A DNA stretch of 64,000 bases from Magnolia sinica (GCF_029962835.1 NC_080588.1:49087001-49151000), one strand, 5' to 3'; positions 47,581 through 59,894 are shown, numbered from the stretch's first letter. Notes: generated by a model from the sequence alone, not told the origin. Program-made: numbers and translations.

Positions 47581-50497
47581 TATATGTTTGGCTCTATGTG
47601 GGCCACTCCTTGGGAGCAATGTTGGTTAAATATCCACATTGATGGGCAATGATTGTTGAATGTCCTCATTGTGACCTTCCCTTAGGCCCTTTGATAAGCT
47701 GATTATCGATGTCAGTTATCGATACCGATTATGAGTATGGAACAGCATAGCATCATGATACATGCCCATACGCATCATATGCATGTTTGTTATGAGATAT
47801 GGTTGGCCATTGCATATGTCATAGGGCAGGTTGTTCATGGGACTCCCTGATAGGCGGAGTTGTCCCACATAAGCACACGGTATGCGCAGGATTGATGCAT
47901 GATTAGACTGTGTGACTTATACATCTCGCATTGTATGATTATGATTATCATACGCCCTAACAACATCGGAGCCATAGCCTCCACAGGCATATCGTGGATG
48001 GCCAGATGGGATACCGAAAATTTGTTATACATGGGGTGCTATAGATATCATTGGGTGAAAGTTCCAGAACCCTCTTAGTACCAGAGGTTGCTCCAACGCC
48101 TAGACCGAGTGGATACATGAGCGCATGAGGGCCATATATCATTAGGCCGTGTTTCCCACTGTGTCGTGGTCGGTTGGAAGGGGGTGCGGCCTTATCTACC
48201 CAAGAGGAGGGCGCAAAGCTAGGCTGAATTTGACCAGCTCGAAGAATGGGTCCACTATCGATGAGTCGGGCCCAATATTGGCAGGCGGATAGTGAGGTCT
48301 CTTCAACTCACCTTGTTGCGGCAATGGGGTGGCAATCTGGTTCGGAGTGTATTAAACCCCGGTGATTTTTAAGAGAGGAACCGTACTGATATATGGACTT
48401 ATTGAGTAATAGTTGCATACTCATTTATTCATTCATTCACTATCCACTCGGGCTGGTAGTGCGTAACTAATTGCTGTATACCTTCGTAATGGCAAGAATT
48501 TCGGTTGGGGCGCGCGACTACCCTGAGATTAGGAGTCTACTACATTCAGTCTGGCTATCCAAATTTCGGTATGGGATTGGTTTGGATAGAATTCCTTGTA
48601 ATGGACCCCATAGCCTGTGATACTATGTACTATCATCCCAACTCCACTCCAGCTTGGTCATTTTATTCGCACCACATATTGCATTACATCCACAGTATTT
48701 AGTATTTTGAGTTACCATGTTTCTGCATTAATATGGCCGTTAGCATTCATGCCTTGCATCGTATAGCCTTGGTACGACTACTAGCATTCATGATCTTACT
48801 AGTATGTTTCCGCTTACTCTAAAATCGTATGACTCATGATCTTGACAGTATTTTCGACATTGTATGATTATAGCATTGTATTGAATACTTGGCACTTATC
48901 TTGTACACACACTTACACTACCCTCTAAGCTTTCTATGAGCTTATGCACGATAGATGCGTGCAGGTGATGATAGGTTGCAGCAGCGTTGAGCTTGAAGCG
49001 TGCAACGTCTTCTAAAGCTTTGATTTTTTTGATATATGTATTTTCCTTTTAGCATTGTATTCAAATGTTTATATTAGTGGATATGTGATGATGATGTTGC
49101 CTTTGTGATTTGGGTAAACTTATGGTTATGCTTCTTATGAGACAAATGTAAGTTGGAAAATCCTCCTTCTAGGATCTCAAAATCGGAATCTAGTGTATGG
49201 GCGCTGGGAGCTGAGAATGGGGTACTACGGAGGCTGTCGACACTGGATTCGACAATCGAGAATTTTGTGAGCCTGACTTCTGAGTTTGGGGCGTGACAAG
49301 TCCAATCGCAGATTGTCGGCTGTAATCGGACTACGCGGGATGTCGCTCTCAAGCCCTATAATTCATAGTTCGTCTAGTGGGGACAAATTGGCCCACCAGT
49401 TGGTCATCCATGTTCATTAACCGTGTATGTTTATGCATGCTTGAACCCCAAACACCCCGCGTCCATTTGCGCCCACTGACCAACCGCTGGTTGCAACCCA
49501 TAAGTCTTAGGAGCTGGGTATGGTGATATGGGACACTATGCCCCAGCTGTCGGCCTACGTTGGGTGACAAGCCTCCCCTTAGTGATTGCGAGAAAAGACT
49601 CTTTATTAAAATTACATTCGTATGATTTTAATATTGGGAGTGACGAACCTAAAACGGGCCAAGGATCGTAAGAGGAATACTGCCACGACCGCGTGATCAG
49701 GATAGGGCATTGATCTGTCAGGGTGTCTCAGTTTCCCCAAACTGCTAGATGAATTGACGTAATAAATTAACTCGAAAACCATCTCACATCACATTGCATT
49801 AGCTAGAATTGGCGATTCGGCAGTCGAGGTCGCATTGAGGGTGTGTTGGGCATTGTGATCGTTAGATGTTGTCGCTCGAGGGAGTGTTAGAAATAAGGGC
49901 ATGCATCATATCATGAAAACATACATTTGCATTAATAAGAGTGGTTAAGATTCTATGAATTATTACTTTTCACTAAATTTGTCCCTGTGTATGATGATAT
50001 GCACAACTTATTGTTAATGGAACCACTGAGTTAGCTATTCACTCTCACTCTGGGATGGTGTTTTAAAACACCAACCAGAAGCCATCTTAGATGCAGGGAT
50101 CACAGATCTCAATGCACTTGATGGAGTGAGCGTGGATGATGAGGAGGAGCTATTATACTTTCAGATCTTCGGCAGATCTTTTTAGTCCGCTATAGGGATG
50201 GCCGAGGGACACAGGACAGGGGTCCAGTTATTTTGGGGATGATATATTTGCGGGACTAGTCCCTCCTATTATTTACATTGTTTTTATGTTTGGACATGCA
50301 TTTTTATTTTTTTTTATAGCTACACTTGATTTCATTCTTTTGGTCCTGATTTCTGTTGCATGGCCTGCTATACTCCCCCACTACTTATGAAATGAATAAA
50401 ATACGCTAAATTTCAAAGCCCAATAGCGCATATGTGACACCCGGGAAGTCGGGAGCCGAGTTCCTACTCGGCCTCCGAATTTTGGGGCGTTACAACT

Positions 50498-50509
50498 TGG
50501 TATCAGAGC
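50498..50509 (+). promoter_or_regulatory. tRNA-Met primer binding site
   Basis: TGGTATCAGAGC lies three bases after the LTR end GGGGCGTTACA (to 50494). It marks the 5' end of an LTR element on the plus strand. No gag, pol or second LTR follows within the window. Confidence 0.85.
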
Positions 50510-51240
50510 ATGGTTCGGGGACTAGTTGGGCCGTGGACAGTGGGTCTATCACAACGTCATTTTTTACATATGTGGGAGCGAATGAACCTAATAACATTAA
50601 AGGACCCTAAGACCAAGCCCTCTGGCTAATTTGAACACCAAAGTCTTAGCTTAAGGTGTAGGTTTAGAAAGGATTTAAACCATAAGGAATGATTTAAATC
50701 ACATTTCCTTTGGAATACGAAAATTGAAAGCAATACAGCCCGATATAGAGGAGTCAAGTAGCTAAGGTAGCTCCCGTTGCCCCAAACACATGTATGCACG
50801 CACGATAGTCCGTTCCGATGTAGGACATACTCCCGTTTTGGTCTTGGCGGGTCAAGTTGTCTCTACCTTAAGCTTGAGGAACTTCTGGCCTACCTGTGCC
50901 ACAAAACGAATGACCCCTTGAATTCAAAAAGGGCCACCATCAACTTCAAGTCAACCCTCTTAACGCGTTTAGGACGAGTCTTACACTCCCGATCATCGGC
51001 GGGCCGAACCTTCGCGACGAAGGGGTCACCCCCTACCCCATAACCCAAGAAATGCTGAAGCAAATGGCAAGCTACCGCCGTTTGGGGCGGGTCACCCCCA
51101 AACATCATTGGAAGCGGCGGGGCCGCCACCGATCCCTCCTGGGGGCGGCAGGGCCACCGCCAGGATAGTGGGCCGCTGCTAACGCCAAACTCGGGTGGGC
51201 CCTCCCACATGTGGGGACTCCCTCTCTTGGCCTCCTAACC
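50510..51240. other. Truncated element interior and a GC-rich patch
   Basis: About 200 bp of leader-like sequence follows the primer site. At about 50980-51200 there is a GC-rich patch with 'gcggcggggccgccaccg' and 'gggggcggcagggccaccgc', unlike its AT-rich surroundings. It has no recognisable coding domain. The minus-strand frame at 50890-51210 owes its length to composition. Confidence 0.4.
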
Positions 51241-51750
51241 ATTAAAAACCCTAGGGATCCCCTTTCTAAGCCCATTCTAACCCCATTCCCTCTCTACTCT
51301 CACCCAAGAAGAAATCAATCCGTAAAGTACATTGATTTTTTATAAACTTTTGTCATAATAGATAATTGAGTTCCCTGTGAATGATGTTCGAGTACTACTT
51401 CATGAGATAATCATTTAATTGAAATTATATATTATTGGATGTTTGTGATTGTTTAAACATAATTATCTTTCGATTAGAATGAATTTGAATTCGATTATAG
51501 TTGAGTTATAAAAGATAAATCAATGAATTATTTATTGTGATTGTTAGAAGTGGATCCTTAATATTTCCTAATTACTGTTTTTACTTCTAATTTTTCATTA
51601 AATTTACAATTTTAAAAGTAGCTTAGTTCTAATTGTGTTTTCTACTACATACATCCTCCTTGTGAAACAATATCGGTCTCATTGAACTATTACTACATTG
51701 CAAGCCTTGCACTTGGGGTGCGCAACCCCTGGGTTGTAGCAAACGCATGA
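51240..51750 (+). mobile_element. Probable 3' part of a Tat/Athila-like LTR
   Basis: 'gaagtggatccttaatattt' and the tail 'atcggtctcattgaactatt' then 'cattgcaagccttgcacttg' resemble the tail of the solo LTR at 34085-35424. Ends and duplication are not resolved. Confidence 0.3.
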
Positions 51751-52044
51751 GAGGAGGAGGAAATTAAAAATAATTATACTTTTACTGAATGATGGTTGTG
51801 GTGGTTGAAATGAGAAGGTACTTTTGGGGTTAAAAGGCCCAACATGCCGTTGCGAGAAGCCAATTGCTTGTGACCCCAACTGCAAGAAGTCCCTGCAGTT
51901 GGAAGCCAGGTGGAGTCCCTAATGTTTAGGGGAAACTCACCATATCCATCTTTTGCTAACTCATGTCATGCATAAAATGAGGGGCAAGAATTGGGTACTA
52001 TACCACCAGGACCTATTTAGATATGGATGGTCCTATCAAGGACT

Positions 52045-52470
52045 CTTTAGGGCCCACCATGTGATAAATGTATTTCATCCCAGACATCCTTCCATTATGA
52101 AAGATCATCTTAGGTTAAGAGCCCAAAAGGAAGGCAGATCAAAGGCTCAAGTGGACCATACTATAGGAAATCGTAGGGATTGAATGCCTACTGCTGAAAA
52201 CCTCCCAAGGCTACAGAAGTTTTGGATCAAGCTGATATTTATGTTTTCCCTTCGTCTAAATTTATGTGACCTTATGAACAAGTTGGATGGCAAATAATCA
52301 TGATGGTGGCTTATAAGAAGGTTTCAATGGATTACATCACCGTCACCACTGCTTCCTGTGGTGTGGTCCACTCGAGCCTTCTATCTACTTCCTTTTTTAT
52401 TTCAAAACCTAAAATGATCTTTAAAAATGGATGGACCAATTGGATAAAACACATATATCACGGTGGGCGG
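52045..52470. mobile_element. Inverted-repeat miniature element, near complete
   Basis: The left end 'gggcccaccatgtgataaat' and the right end 'aacacatatatcacggtggg' are inverted. In between are 'ctcaagtggaccatactata', 'gttttggatcaagctgatat', 'accttatgaacaagttggat' and 'ctgtggtgtggtccactcga', the family order. The outer terminal repeat is decayed. Confidence 0.65.
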
Positions 52471-52522
52471 ACAGAGGTCCCAGTGGGGGTGGTACCCCAT
52501 CTGTGGCCAAAAGGGTTTCAAC

Positions 52523-53118
52523 TAGGGGTGTACACGAACCGAGCTAGCTCGGTTAGCTCGCTTGACTCGACTAGAAAAAGCTTAATTTGACTCGATTCGA
52601 AGCTGAGTTTGAGCGAATTTTTTTAGCTTGAAAATGGGTTCGAGCCGAGTTCGAGCTGGCCCTAGCTCGACTCGACTCAGATCAAACCCAACTTGAATCG
52701 AACTCGGATCGAACCAGTTTGGTGACTCGGTTACTTTGATATTGATGTTGCTCACCAAGTGTTTGATGAAATGACTCAAAGAAGTGTGGCTGGTGGCAAG
52801 GAAGATATGTATATGAAACCAACACCCTTTTTTTCTTGTTTTTTATTTTGCTTAGAAGGTGTTTGATAAAATACCTGTAAAACCAATGCTGCTATCTCAA
52901 ATACAGTGAGATAAGGTGCAGTCTAGGTGTTTGTGAAAATGCCTCATTGACGAATTCGGCTTGAACTCGGCCCGAGCTGGCCTGAGCTACTGACCAAACC
53001 GGGCGAGTTGGCCAGTCAGGTTTGAGGACTCAGCCGATTTCGAGCTGAGGTCAGCTAGTGGCCGAGTCGAGTTGAGCTGAGGCCAACTCGACTCGGTTCG
53101 ACTTGATGTACACCCTTA
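52523..53118. mobile_element. hAT miniature element (596 bp)
   Basis: The ends TAGGGGTGTACA and TGTACACCCTTA are inverted. The flanks GTTTCAAC (52515-52522) and TTTTCAAC (53119-53126) match at seven of eight bases, as expected for a hAT 8-bp duplication. The interior is dominated by 'gagctcgactcg'-type words in both directions, giving extensive self-complementarity, with an unrelated centre. It has no transposase. Confidence 0.85.
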
Positions 53119-53740
53119 TTTTCAACTTCATACATTTTCCTCCCTACCTTTTCTTAAAGTGAACTGGAAAGACAGATGTATAGGTTGTATTTCTCAAAAA
53201 CATCACAATGGGCCCCACTTAGGTTCCAACCGCAAGAACTTTGCGTCTAGGATTGTGAGGCTTTTGTTCAATCAAATCAGCAGGTGGCCACACCATTTTA
53301 AAAAAAACAATGCAGGCCATCCAAAAACATCTAAATTCATATGCAGCAAATGTGACCGTTGGATGTTCCTGATTTTTTTTTTATTCATATCATCATCATA
53401 TATGAGATCATCTGCTGCGACGGATGGGAGGTCGCACCTACTACGTACTATACTTCTTTGATCTTTTCACTCTTGAGAATTAAAATAAGTGAGGGCATTT
53501 TGGTAATCTCACCCGAAAGAACGTCGACAAGAATAAAAGTTAAGAAACGCCACATGCCTTTTCCACGTGAACGTGGACTCCTAACCACCTTTAATTTTAT
53601 CTCTAGCTAGAGGACATGGATCAGACAGCTGGGATCAGCCAGTTGGTATTGCCCATCCAAAATATAGCAAAGAAACGTGCTTCACCACATGCTGGCCCAC
53701 TGCGATGGACATCAAGCCCAATTGACCCGAGACATTTCTC

Positions 53741-53743
<3 letters not shown>

Positions 53744-53777
<34 letters not shown>
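53744..53777. repeat. CT microsatellite
   Basis: A pure CT run of 17 units. Confidence 0.9.
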
Positions 53778-53779
<2 letters not shown>

Positions 53780-53812
53780 GTGAGATGCACATCACATGCT
53801 CCAATAACCGTT

Positions 53813-54316
53813 GAAAATCGGATTGCCTACTGGGTAAACTCAGTGGGGTCCACCATGACTTATGTACCCCGTCCATCCGTTTTACAAGCTTATTTTAGTG
53901 CATTAGCCCAAAATCAAAGCATATCCAAAGCTCAAGTAGACCACACCACAGGAGACCATGTGAATTGAACACCTATCATCGAAATCTTAACGGGCCCAAG
54001 AAAGTTTTGGATCATGCTAATATTTGTATTTCCCCTTCATCCATGACTGTGTACTGTTATGAACAGGTTAGGATGACAAATAAGCATCACTGTGGGCCCT
54101 AGGAAGGTTTCTACGGTGGACATCATTATCCCCGCTGTTTCGTCTGATGGGGTCCACTTGAGCTTTGGATATGCTTCAATTTTGGGATGAACTCATAAAA
54201 TGAGATGAAAAAATGAATGGACGGTGTGGATAAATCACTTAAATTCATGGTGGGCCCAACAGAGTTTACTAAGTACCATAAAGCCTCCTGACTAACCCAG
54301 TACGCAATCCGATTTC
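53813..54316. mobile_element. Inverted-repeat miniature element (504 bp)
   Basis: The ends GAAAATCGGATTGCCTACTG and the inverse 'cagtacgcaatccgatttc' enclose 'ggggtccaccatgacttatg' and 'aattcatggtgggcccaaca'. The complete body is in family order. The CGGATTGCCTAC core links it to the CGGATTRSCTAC group. Confidence 0.75.
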
Positions 54317-54325
54317 CTCTCTCTC

Positions 54326-54443
54326 CAGGGCTGTCAACGGGCAGTCTCGACCGGATTTTGAACTACTTCGGGCCACTCCGTTTGGCCGGGCTTATTCAAA
54401 CTTTTGATTTTTCACGCTCGAGCCCGGCCCATTGACACCCCTA
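54326..54443. mobile_element. Short hAT-like relic (118 bp)
   Basis: CAGGGCTGTCAACGGGC and GGCCCATTGACACCCCTA are inverted ends of the hAT type. The 8-bp flanks are only weakly alike, so the duplication has decayed or the ends are misplaced. Confidence 0.5.
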
Positions 54444-54640
54444 CCTGTCACCTCCTCTCTTCATGTGAATTGCACATGACATGCTCCGACATTATCATAT
54501 TAGATCCACGGAAGTGCACGGACGTGGACGTGGACATGCACAATCCATTCGTTCACCACCACATATTACATGAGATTCCCTAGTAGTGGGGGTGGCTAAC
54601 AGTGATGTGTGAACTGACAGTGGGTGTGCTAACAAGCCAA

Positions 54641-54643
<3 letters not shown>

Positions 54644-54675
<32 letters not shown>
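54644..54675. repeat. Poly-A run
   Basis: An uninterrupted run of 32 A. No retroposed sequence was recognised upstream of it. Confidence 0.9.
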
Positions 54676-54676
<1 letters not shown>

Positions 54677-54679
54677 AGT

Positions 54680-55677
54680 TATGCAATCCCCACATACAGA
54701 ATACCTGCCATTTCACAAATGTGTAGACCATCTGACCGGTGCATTAGTTGTCCCCGCCGTGAAGATCCCAGAAATAAAAAAAATTCAGACTGATTGATAG
54801 ATCAGGTAGGCCACACTGCTATTTTGAATGTGGACTGTTAGAAATTCTTTAAACCATCTCCTCTTTCCTTGCAGGGTGGACCACTTTTTGATCATTACCA
54901 AGTTAGCTTTTGGATATGTCCATCTTAGTGGTGGGGGCCACCTTATGGATGCATCACTTGCACCCATTTAAGCACGTTGGCTGCATTGGCTTGTTTTGGA
55001 GAGAATGCGTGTGAGGCTGGCAAACCTCTAAAATGTTGTCATTGAAGATGAGCCCATACAAAGCATATTTGATGGTTGTTGGTCGAAGGTTAAATTTTCA
55101 CTCCTTTGTGGGTTGCATCGGAAGACATGAAAGGAGATGTTTTAATATGTCAGCAGCAGAAGTCCAAGCTCATGACATTGTTGAGCTTACAGCAGTCAAA
55201 AATACTTGGGATTTCGCATAAGTTCTTGATTCAATTTCGAAAGATTCCATGGAATTCAATTTGGTCAATGAATCTAAGAAATAGGGAGAATTCTTGATCT
55301 CTCAATATTCCTATCAATTTGAAGATCTGGGATTTGAATTGATGTCTTTTCATTGATTCTTTTAATCTAGTTTTCAATGCAAAGGTCTGAAGGAAAAAAT
55401 AAAGAAATATTATTTTTACAAATATTTATCTTAGACTCTAAGAGCCTGTTTGGATACCATCAAATAAGTTACTTTTTCTACTTACAACAGTAGATAAATA
55501 AATGATTTGAGATAAGTAAGTTTGGTTTAAAATCAATTATAATAATTATTACTTTACTTAAAGTTACTCAGTTACTTTAATTTACTAAGCAGAAACCAGA
55601 GGCACAAGTAACGTACGTTCCAAATGCCCCTAATTGAGCTACCTACATAAGCCTGAACAGGGGATCAGATTCAACAG
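54680..55677. other. No recognised gene
   Basis: Overlapping short frames near 55030-55300 have no known relative. A 'gagcctgtttggatacc' start at about 55442, as in many plant miniature elements, lacks an identifiable right end. Confidence 0.4.
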
Positions 55678-55796
55678 TAGGAGTGTCAATGAGCTGAGCT
55701 CAGGCCTACAAAATCAGAATTTTGAATAGAGTCGGCTCAAAATAGTTCAAAATCCAAGCCAAGATCAACCATAGGCCGGCTCCATTGACAGCCATA
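55678..55796. mobile_element. Short hAT-like element (119 bp)
   Basis: TAGGAGTGTCAATGAGC and GCTCCATTGACAGCCATA are imperfect inverted ends. The flanks TTCAACAG (55670-55677) and TTCAATAG (55797-55804) agree at seven of eight bases. Confidence 0.7.
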
Positions 55797-56356
55797 TTCA
55801 ATAGTAGTACAAAATTTTAATTGCTCAAAGAATCATATTCGTTCTAATAAGAACAAGTTGTACTGATGACTAAAAAACCACAACTCTAGTTTTTAGTTGG
55901 TTTGGATCGATGGTTGTTTACAAATTAGTAGGCTTTTACCGATTTGACTAGTTCTTGATCTAATGTAAAAATTACAAGGTATGTTCACTGTACCCCTCGT
56001 AACTCATTTAGGAATAAATAATTTATAGAGTTAGTGGAGCATTACAGGAGAAATTATAACAAATCCAGGGATTTCGAGTGACTAATGTATGACGGGGCAT
56101 ATATTGTGTTATCCGACCTGTGCTTTCTAGTAGCCATGTGGCTTTAAGTTATAGAAAAATTCTCTAACAAAGGCATTGATGAGAATTTGTTGATGCAAAG
56201 AGTCTATAAATGCTTGCAGCCTCACCCTCAAAAAATAATTTTCTACTAGCTGTTCTCACTGTTCCAATTTATTATTAAGCTATTCTAATCAAATCTCATC
56301 ACATCAGGTCATCAGACCATTTAGGACTTTAAAACTGCATATTAGATATTTTTTGT

Positions 56357-56588
56357 TGTTTCCGTGCCAATGTCAGGCTCCTATCAATCATACGTAGGGT
56401 ATGTAATTAGATGACAGATCATTTTAAAAAATAAGATCCACATGAAGCATATTTAAAAGTTATTTGGTACTTAATATTGTTTCTGTGTCAATGTTAATCT
56501 TCTTCAAGTCATATATAGGGTATTTAATTAGATAATATGATATTTTAGAAAATAAGAGCCACACAAAACATATTTAAAAGGTGTTTAT
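56357..56588. repeat. 121-bp tandem duplication, diverged
   Basis: Two units start with 'tgtttccgtgccaatgt' at 56357 and 'tgtttctgtgtcaatgt' at 56478. Both carry 'agggtatgtaattagat'-like and 'catatttaaaag' blocks. Confidence 0.75.
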
Positions 56589-56589
56589 G

Positions 56590-57337
56590 AATATAGTCTC
56601 TCATATCAATCCCATTTGACAATACACACGTCCATTCTAGCGGCATGTGCCTTCTTACGTGTGCGCTTACCTAAGTGGAAGGCGTGCAACGTACAAAACT
56701 GTCGTGGAGCTGATGTGCCTTGAATCTTTCCATCCCCATCTCCTCCATTAAAAAGATTATCAAACCGTCCAATCAGCGTTCTTATCATCTCGTTTAAAAA
56801 GGGCCATTAAGACTCTAGGGTCAGAATTCAAAACCATTTCCAAAATGATCGTGAGTCATCTACCATGCACGTGACACATGTGATGGAAATCCTCACCGTC
56901 CAAATCATGGGATCCATTTCCAATGACTGATAGAGGATCACAACCGTTGAATTGGTAGCTATCGAATAGATCGATGGCCTTATTCAGCACGCGATGAAAG
57001 TAATGGTGGGCCCATGTTTTTGACGGTCCATGTTCGGTACATGTACGCAGCCACGCTTGAGGTGAAAAGTCACCATCATTTTGGCAGTCGGTGATGGACT
57101 ATCAGTCTATCAGGTTGGCGAAAGCCACAGAGGCGGCATTGTCGCGCACTCCAGCAATCGCGGGCTTGGTGGGCCCCACCAGAGGCAGGCCTAGATTCTG
57201 AAAGATGCGCTTGTGAGGGCTAGTGGACACGAGGGCGGCATCTTTTCTGGCCCCACCTGTCGAATCTGTCGGCCTGGTGCCATTTCTCGGACTGCAACCC
57301 TCTGCAACACCTGTTTTACACAGTCCCTAAAACACCC
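56590..57337. other. Unassigned, moderately GC-rich stretch
   Basis: No family-level coding match. The minus-strand frame 56606-56788 is short and unrecognised. Confidence 0.35.
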
Positions 57338-57775
57338 TATCTCTGTGGGGCCCATCATGTTCTACTTGTAAAATCTGATCCATCTATCAGGTTTTTCTTC
57401 CACGTCATCTCGTAATGGAAAAAATGATCATTCAGATAAAAGATTCACATGAGCCACACCACAAGGGAAAATACGGATGGGATGCTAGCCATAGGTTTGT
57501 ATATGGGGCCACCATGGTGAATGTTTTTCATCAAACCTGTTAATCAAGTGTACCTTACTAGACTGATGAGAAATATATAAAAATCATACTGATATAAAAC
57601 TCAGGCAGACCACACTGTGTGTACTTAATGGTTTTGAAGCATTTTGTATTGTTCCCATTGATTTGGACCATTAGTCGAATCTATCTTCTACTTTTATAGT
57701 TCAAACAATCATTCTCACCTGATGGACGGAGTGGATTTTATATATACAGTATAATGTACCCCACAGAGCTTGGGC
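57338..57775. mobile_element. Inverted-repeat miniature element with CTCTGTGGGG ends
   Basis: 'ctctgtggggcccatcatgt' and 'ataatgtaccccacagag' are inverted. The body words 'agattcacatgagccacacc' and 'catcaaacctgttaatcaag' follow the general family plan. The outer termini differ from the CGGATT group. Confidence 0.55.
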
Positions 57776-58755
57776 GCTTGAGGCACTGCAAAGAACAGTT
57801 GCTATCTAGGACTCCGGTCCTACTTCCCAACTTGTTGAAAATGAATCATATTTCCCGAGAAGTAGATACTTGATGAATCTAGAGCTTTGTTCTATTTTTT
57901 TTTTTTATTAAAAGAATCTTACATATGGTGATTGTGAGAGTATGGACGACTGTACTCTCACACGTGTCTACTCACACGAAGCATACACTCACACCAGTTA
58001 TTACGCTCCCTACTAAAATGGCCAGCGGTCAAACTTCAACTGATAGAATTGGATGGTTTGGATTCTTGGATGGTTGTGATTCATGGATGTCATCCATCAT
58101 GTGTGATTGGATGTTTTCACGATATGGAATTGAAAGCTGCAATCATTTTCATCTTTACCTCTTTCAGATGTGATGGACGAGACACAACAATTTAGAAATT
58201 ATTTAAAAATTGGTTAGGTGATAATAAAATAATTAAATGATTCAAATATTGTGTGCTAGTTTAGATATATCATATTTATTCAGAGATATTTTGTTACTCT
58301 CGTAGAGTTGGATGGATGATAAATAAGTATTAATAAATTGCTTGGAAATTGCATATGACGCAGAAAAATGTTTCAAATTAAAATATATATCAAAGTTAAG
58401 GGTCTCAATTTAAATACGTACCTCTTAAGAAAAATTAAGATTATTTGATTATCTGTCTATAAGACCAAACATAAGAGTTTGAAATGAAAGCTATCTAATG
58501 ATTTTATTTTAACTAATGAGTGTGTGTTGATTAAGCCTAACTCTTTTGTGACTATGATAAAGACAGTGGGTTCGGCAATTTAGTCTATTTAATTTTAGTT
58601 AAGGCCTGCCACACGTACTATTTTTTAATGGAAGCGTATCATATGGCAAAGTATCAAATCATTTTTCTTTGATTATTAAATTATTAGATTGGCAGGCATT
58701 TATTAGATGGTTTAAAAAATTTTATAAAAAATTGTCTCCAGTGTCGATTGCCTGT

Positions 58756-59218
58756 GATTAGATGAGGCAGGGTAACAACGTAGCAGGTGAGGCCCTAATT
58801 GTGGGGCCCACCTTGATGTATATATTGTATATTTTAGGTCATTTTAGGGCATAGTCACAAAAATGAGGCAGATCAGAATCTCAGGTGGACCACACCACAG
58901 GAAAACAGTGGTGATTGAGGCACTATAAGGTTTTTTTGCCATCCAACCTATTCATAAGGTCATAAGAAGGATATAGATGAAGGGAAAACACAAATAGTTG
59001 CTTTATCTTAAACTTCCGTGGCCTCTAAGAAGTTTTTAATAGTGGAAATTCAATCCATACCTTGTAGTCCACCTCAAATGTGGATATGCCTCTTTTTTGG
59101 TCCATGCCTTGAAATGATGTGGAAAAATAGATGAATGGTTTAATATACAACCCATAAATCAATTAGCCCCACAGTCACGGTCTCACCCACTAAGTTGTTT
59201 TCCCTGCCTTGCCTAATC
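58756..59218. mobile_element. Inverted-repeat miniature element (463 bp)
   Basis: GATTAGATGAGGCAGGGTAA and the inverse 'tccctgccttgcctaatc' plus 'gcaggtgaggcc' and 'ggtctcacccac' define the ends. The inside has 'gtggggcccaccttgatgta' and 'tcaggtggaccacaccacag'. Confidence 0.65.
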
Positions 59219-59289
59219 TGCATGCCAGCAGTTGGAAATTTTATAGGCCCATAGAGATGCCCATGAGAAATTGACAGGTCCATTTTCTT

Positions 59290-59600
59290 ATGCTCACAAT
59301 AGTATGGGAGTCTAGAAATTGGGCAGACTCAAAACCTAGGTGAGCCAACAATTAAAAACCGATGTGAGCCACACAATATGAAATATTGAGAATGGAAAAT
59401 GTTGTCCATTGAAACCTTTTTAGAGTCAGCTATGATGTTTATATGCCACCCTTATGGTATGGTCCAACTGATAATTGGATCTACTTCATTCTGTGGATAA
59501 TGCCCTAAAATGATCCGAACAAAAAATGAATGGACAACATGGTTACATAATACACACATCAAGGTAGGCCCTGTAGTAACCCCATGGTAGGAGTCACAAT
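59290..59600. mobile_element. Partial miniature inverted-repeat element
   Basis: The right half of the family body is recognisable: 'gaaacctttttagagtcagc', 'tatggtccaactgataattg', 'aatgccctaaaatgatccga' and 'cacacatcaaggtaggccc'. The left end is unclear. Confidence 0.45.
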
Positions 59601-59699
59601 GTCTTTGGTGAGGCCGGATCTCACATAATCTGCTCTCCTTCCAATCAAAAGGCCAACTATTGGACGGTTAGGATCATCCAATCTAGGATGTTCTACGAG

Positions 59700-59800
59700 G
59701 AATGGCCTTATCAAGGTTGAACACACACACACACAAAAGTGAAGATCGGAAAGAATTTTATTTATTTATTTATTTTATAAAAAAAAAAAAAAAAAAAACC
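59700..59800. repeat. Simple repeats: AC run, TTTA repeat and poly-A
   Basis: An AC run at about 59719-59736, a TTTA repeat at about 59758-59774 and an A run to 59798. Confidence 0.8.
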
Positions 59801-59894
59801 ATGGTGCTCAAAGCAGGTCGGCAGGCTTTGAGATTCAAGTCCATACTTTGCTGTAGTTTTTTAAATAATAAAATAATAAAATTAAAATTAAAAA

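Larger units (their letters stand above)
35627..49298 (+). mobile_element. Third chromovirus-family solo LTR, split by a CACTA element
   Basis: The first 46 bases align without gaps to the start of the solo LTR at 5370, and the end GGGGCGTGACA matches the family. The initial TG has become TA. The perfect duplication AGTCC flanks it (35622-35626 and 49299-49303). Subtracting the CACTA insertion and its 3-bp duplication leaves about 4.37 kb, close to the 4.2-kb reference LTR. It has no interior or partner, so it is a solo LTR. Confidence 0.88.
32881..50494 (+). mobile_element. 5' LTR of a Ty3-type element, split by two later insertions
   Basis: The left end is TGTAACACC at 32881. A TATA-like box TATATAAA at 33621 is followed by 'ccctctctccctcactctc', a usual LTR promoter arrangement. 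The right end GGGGCGTTACA (to 50494) is followed after three bases by a tRNA-Met primer site. Removing the solo LTRs at 34085-35424 and 35627-49298 with their duplications leaves about 2.6 kb. The two ends have not been matched to a second LTR, so joining them is an inference. Confidence 0.45.

Noticed and set aside
55033-55297. Two overlapping 62-63-codon frames considered as an exon
   Set aside because: Neither resembles a family I know. Neither shows convincing splice borders, and the following sequence is miniature-element-like.
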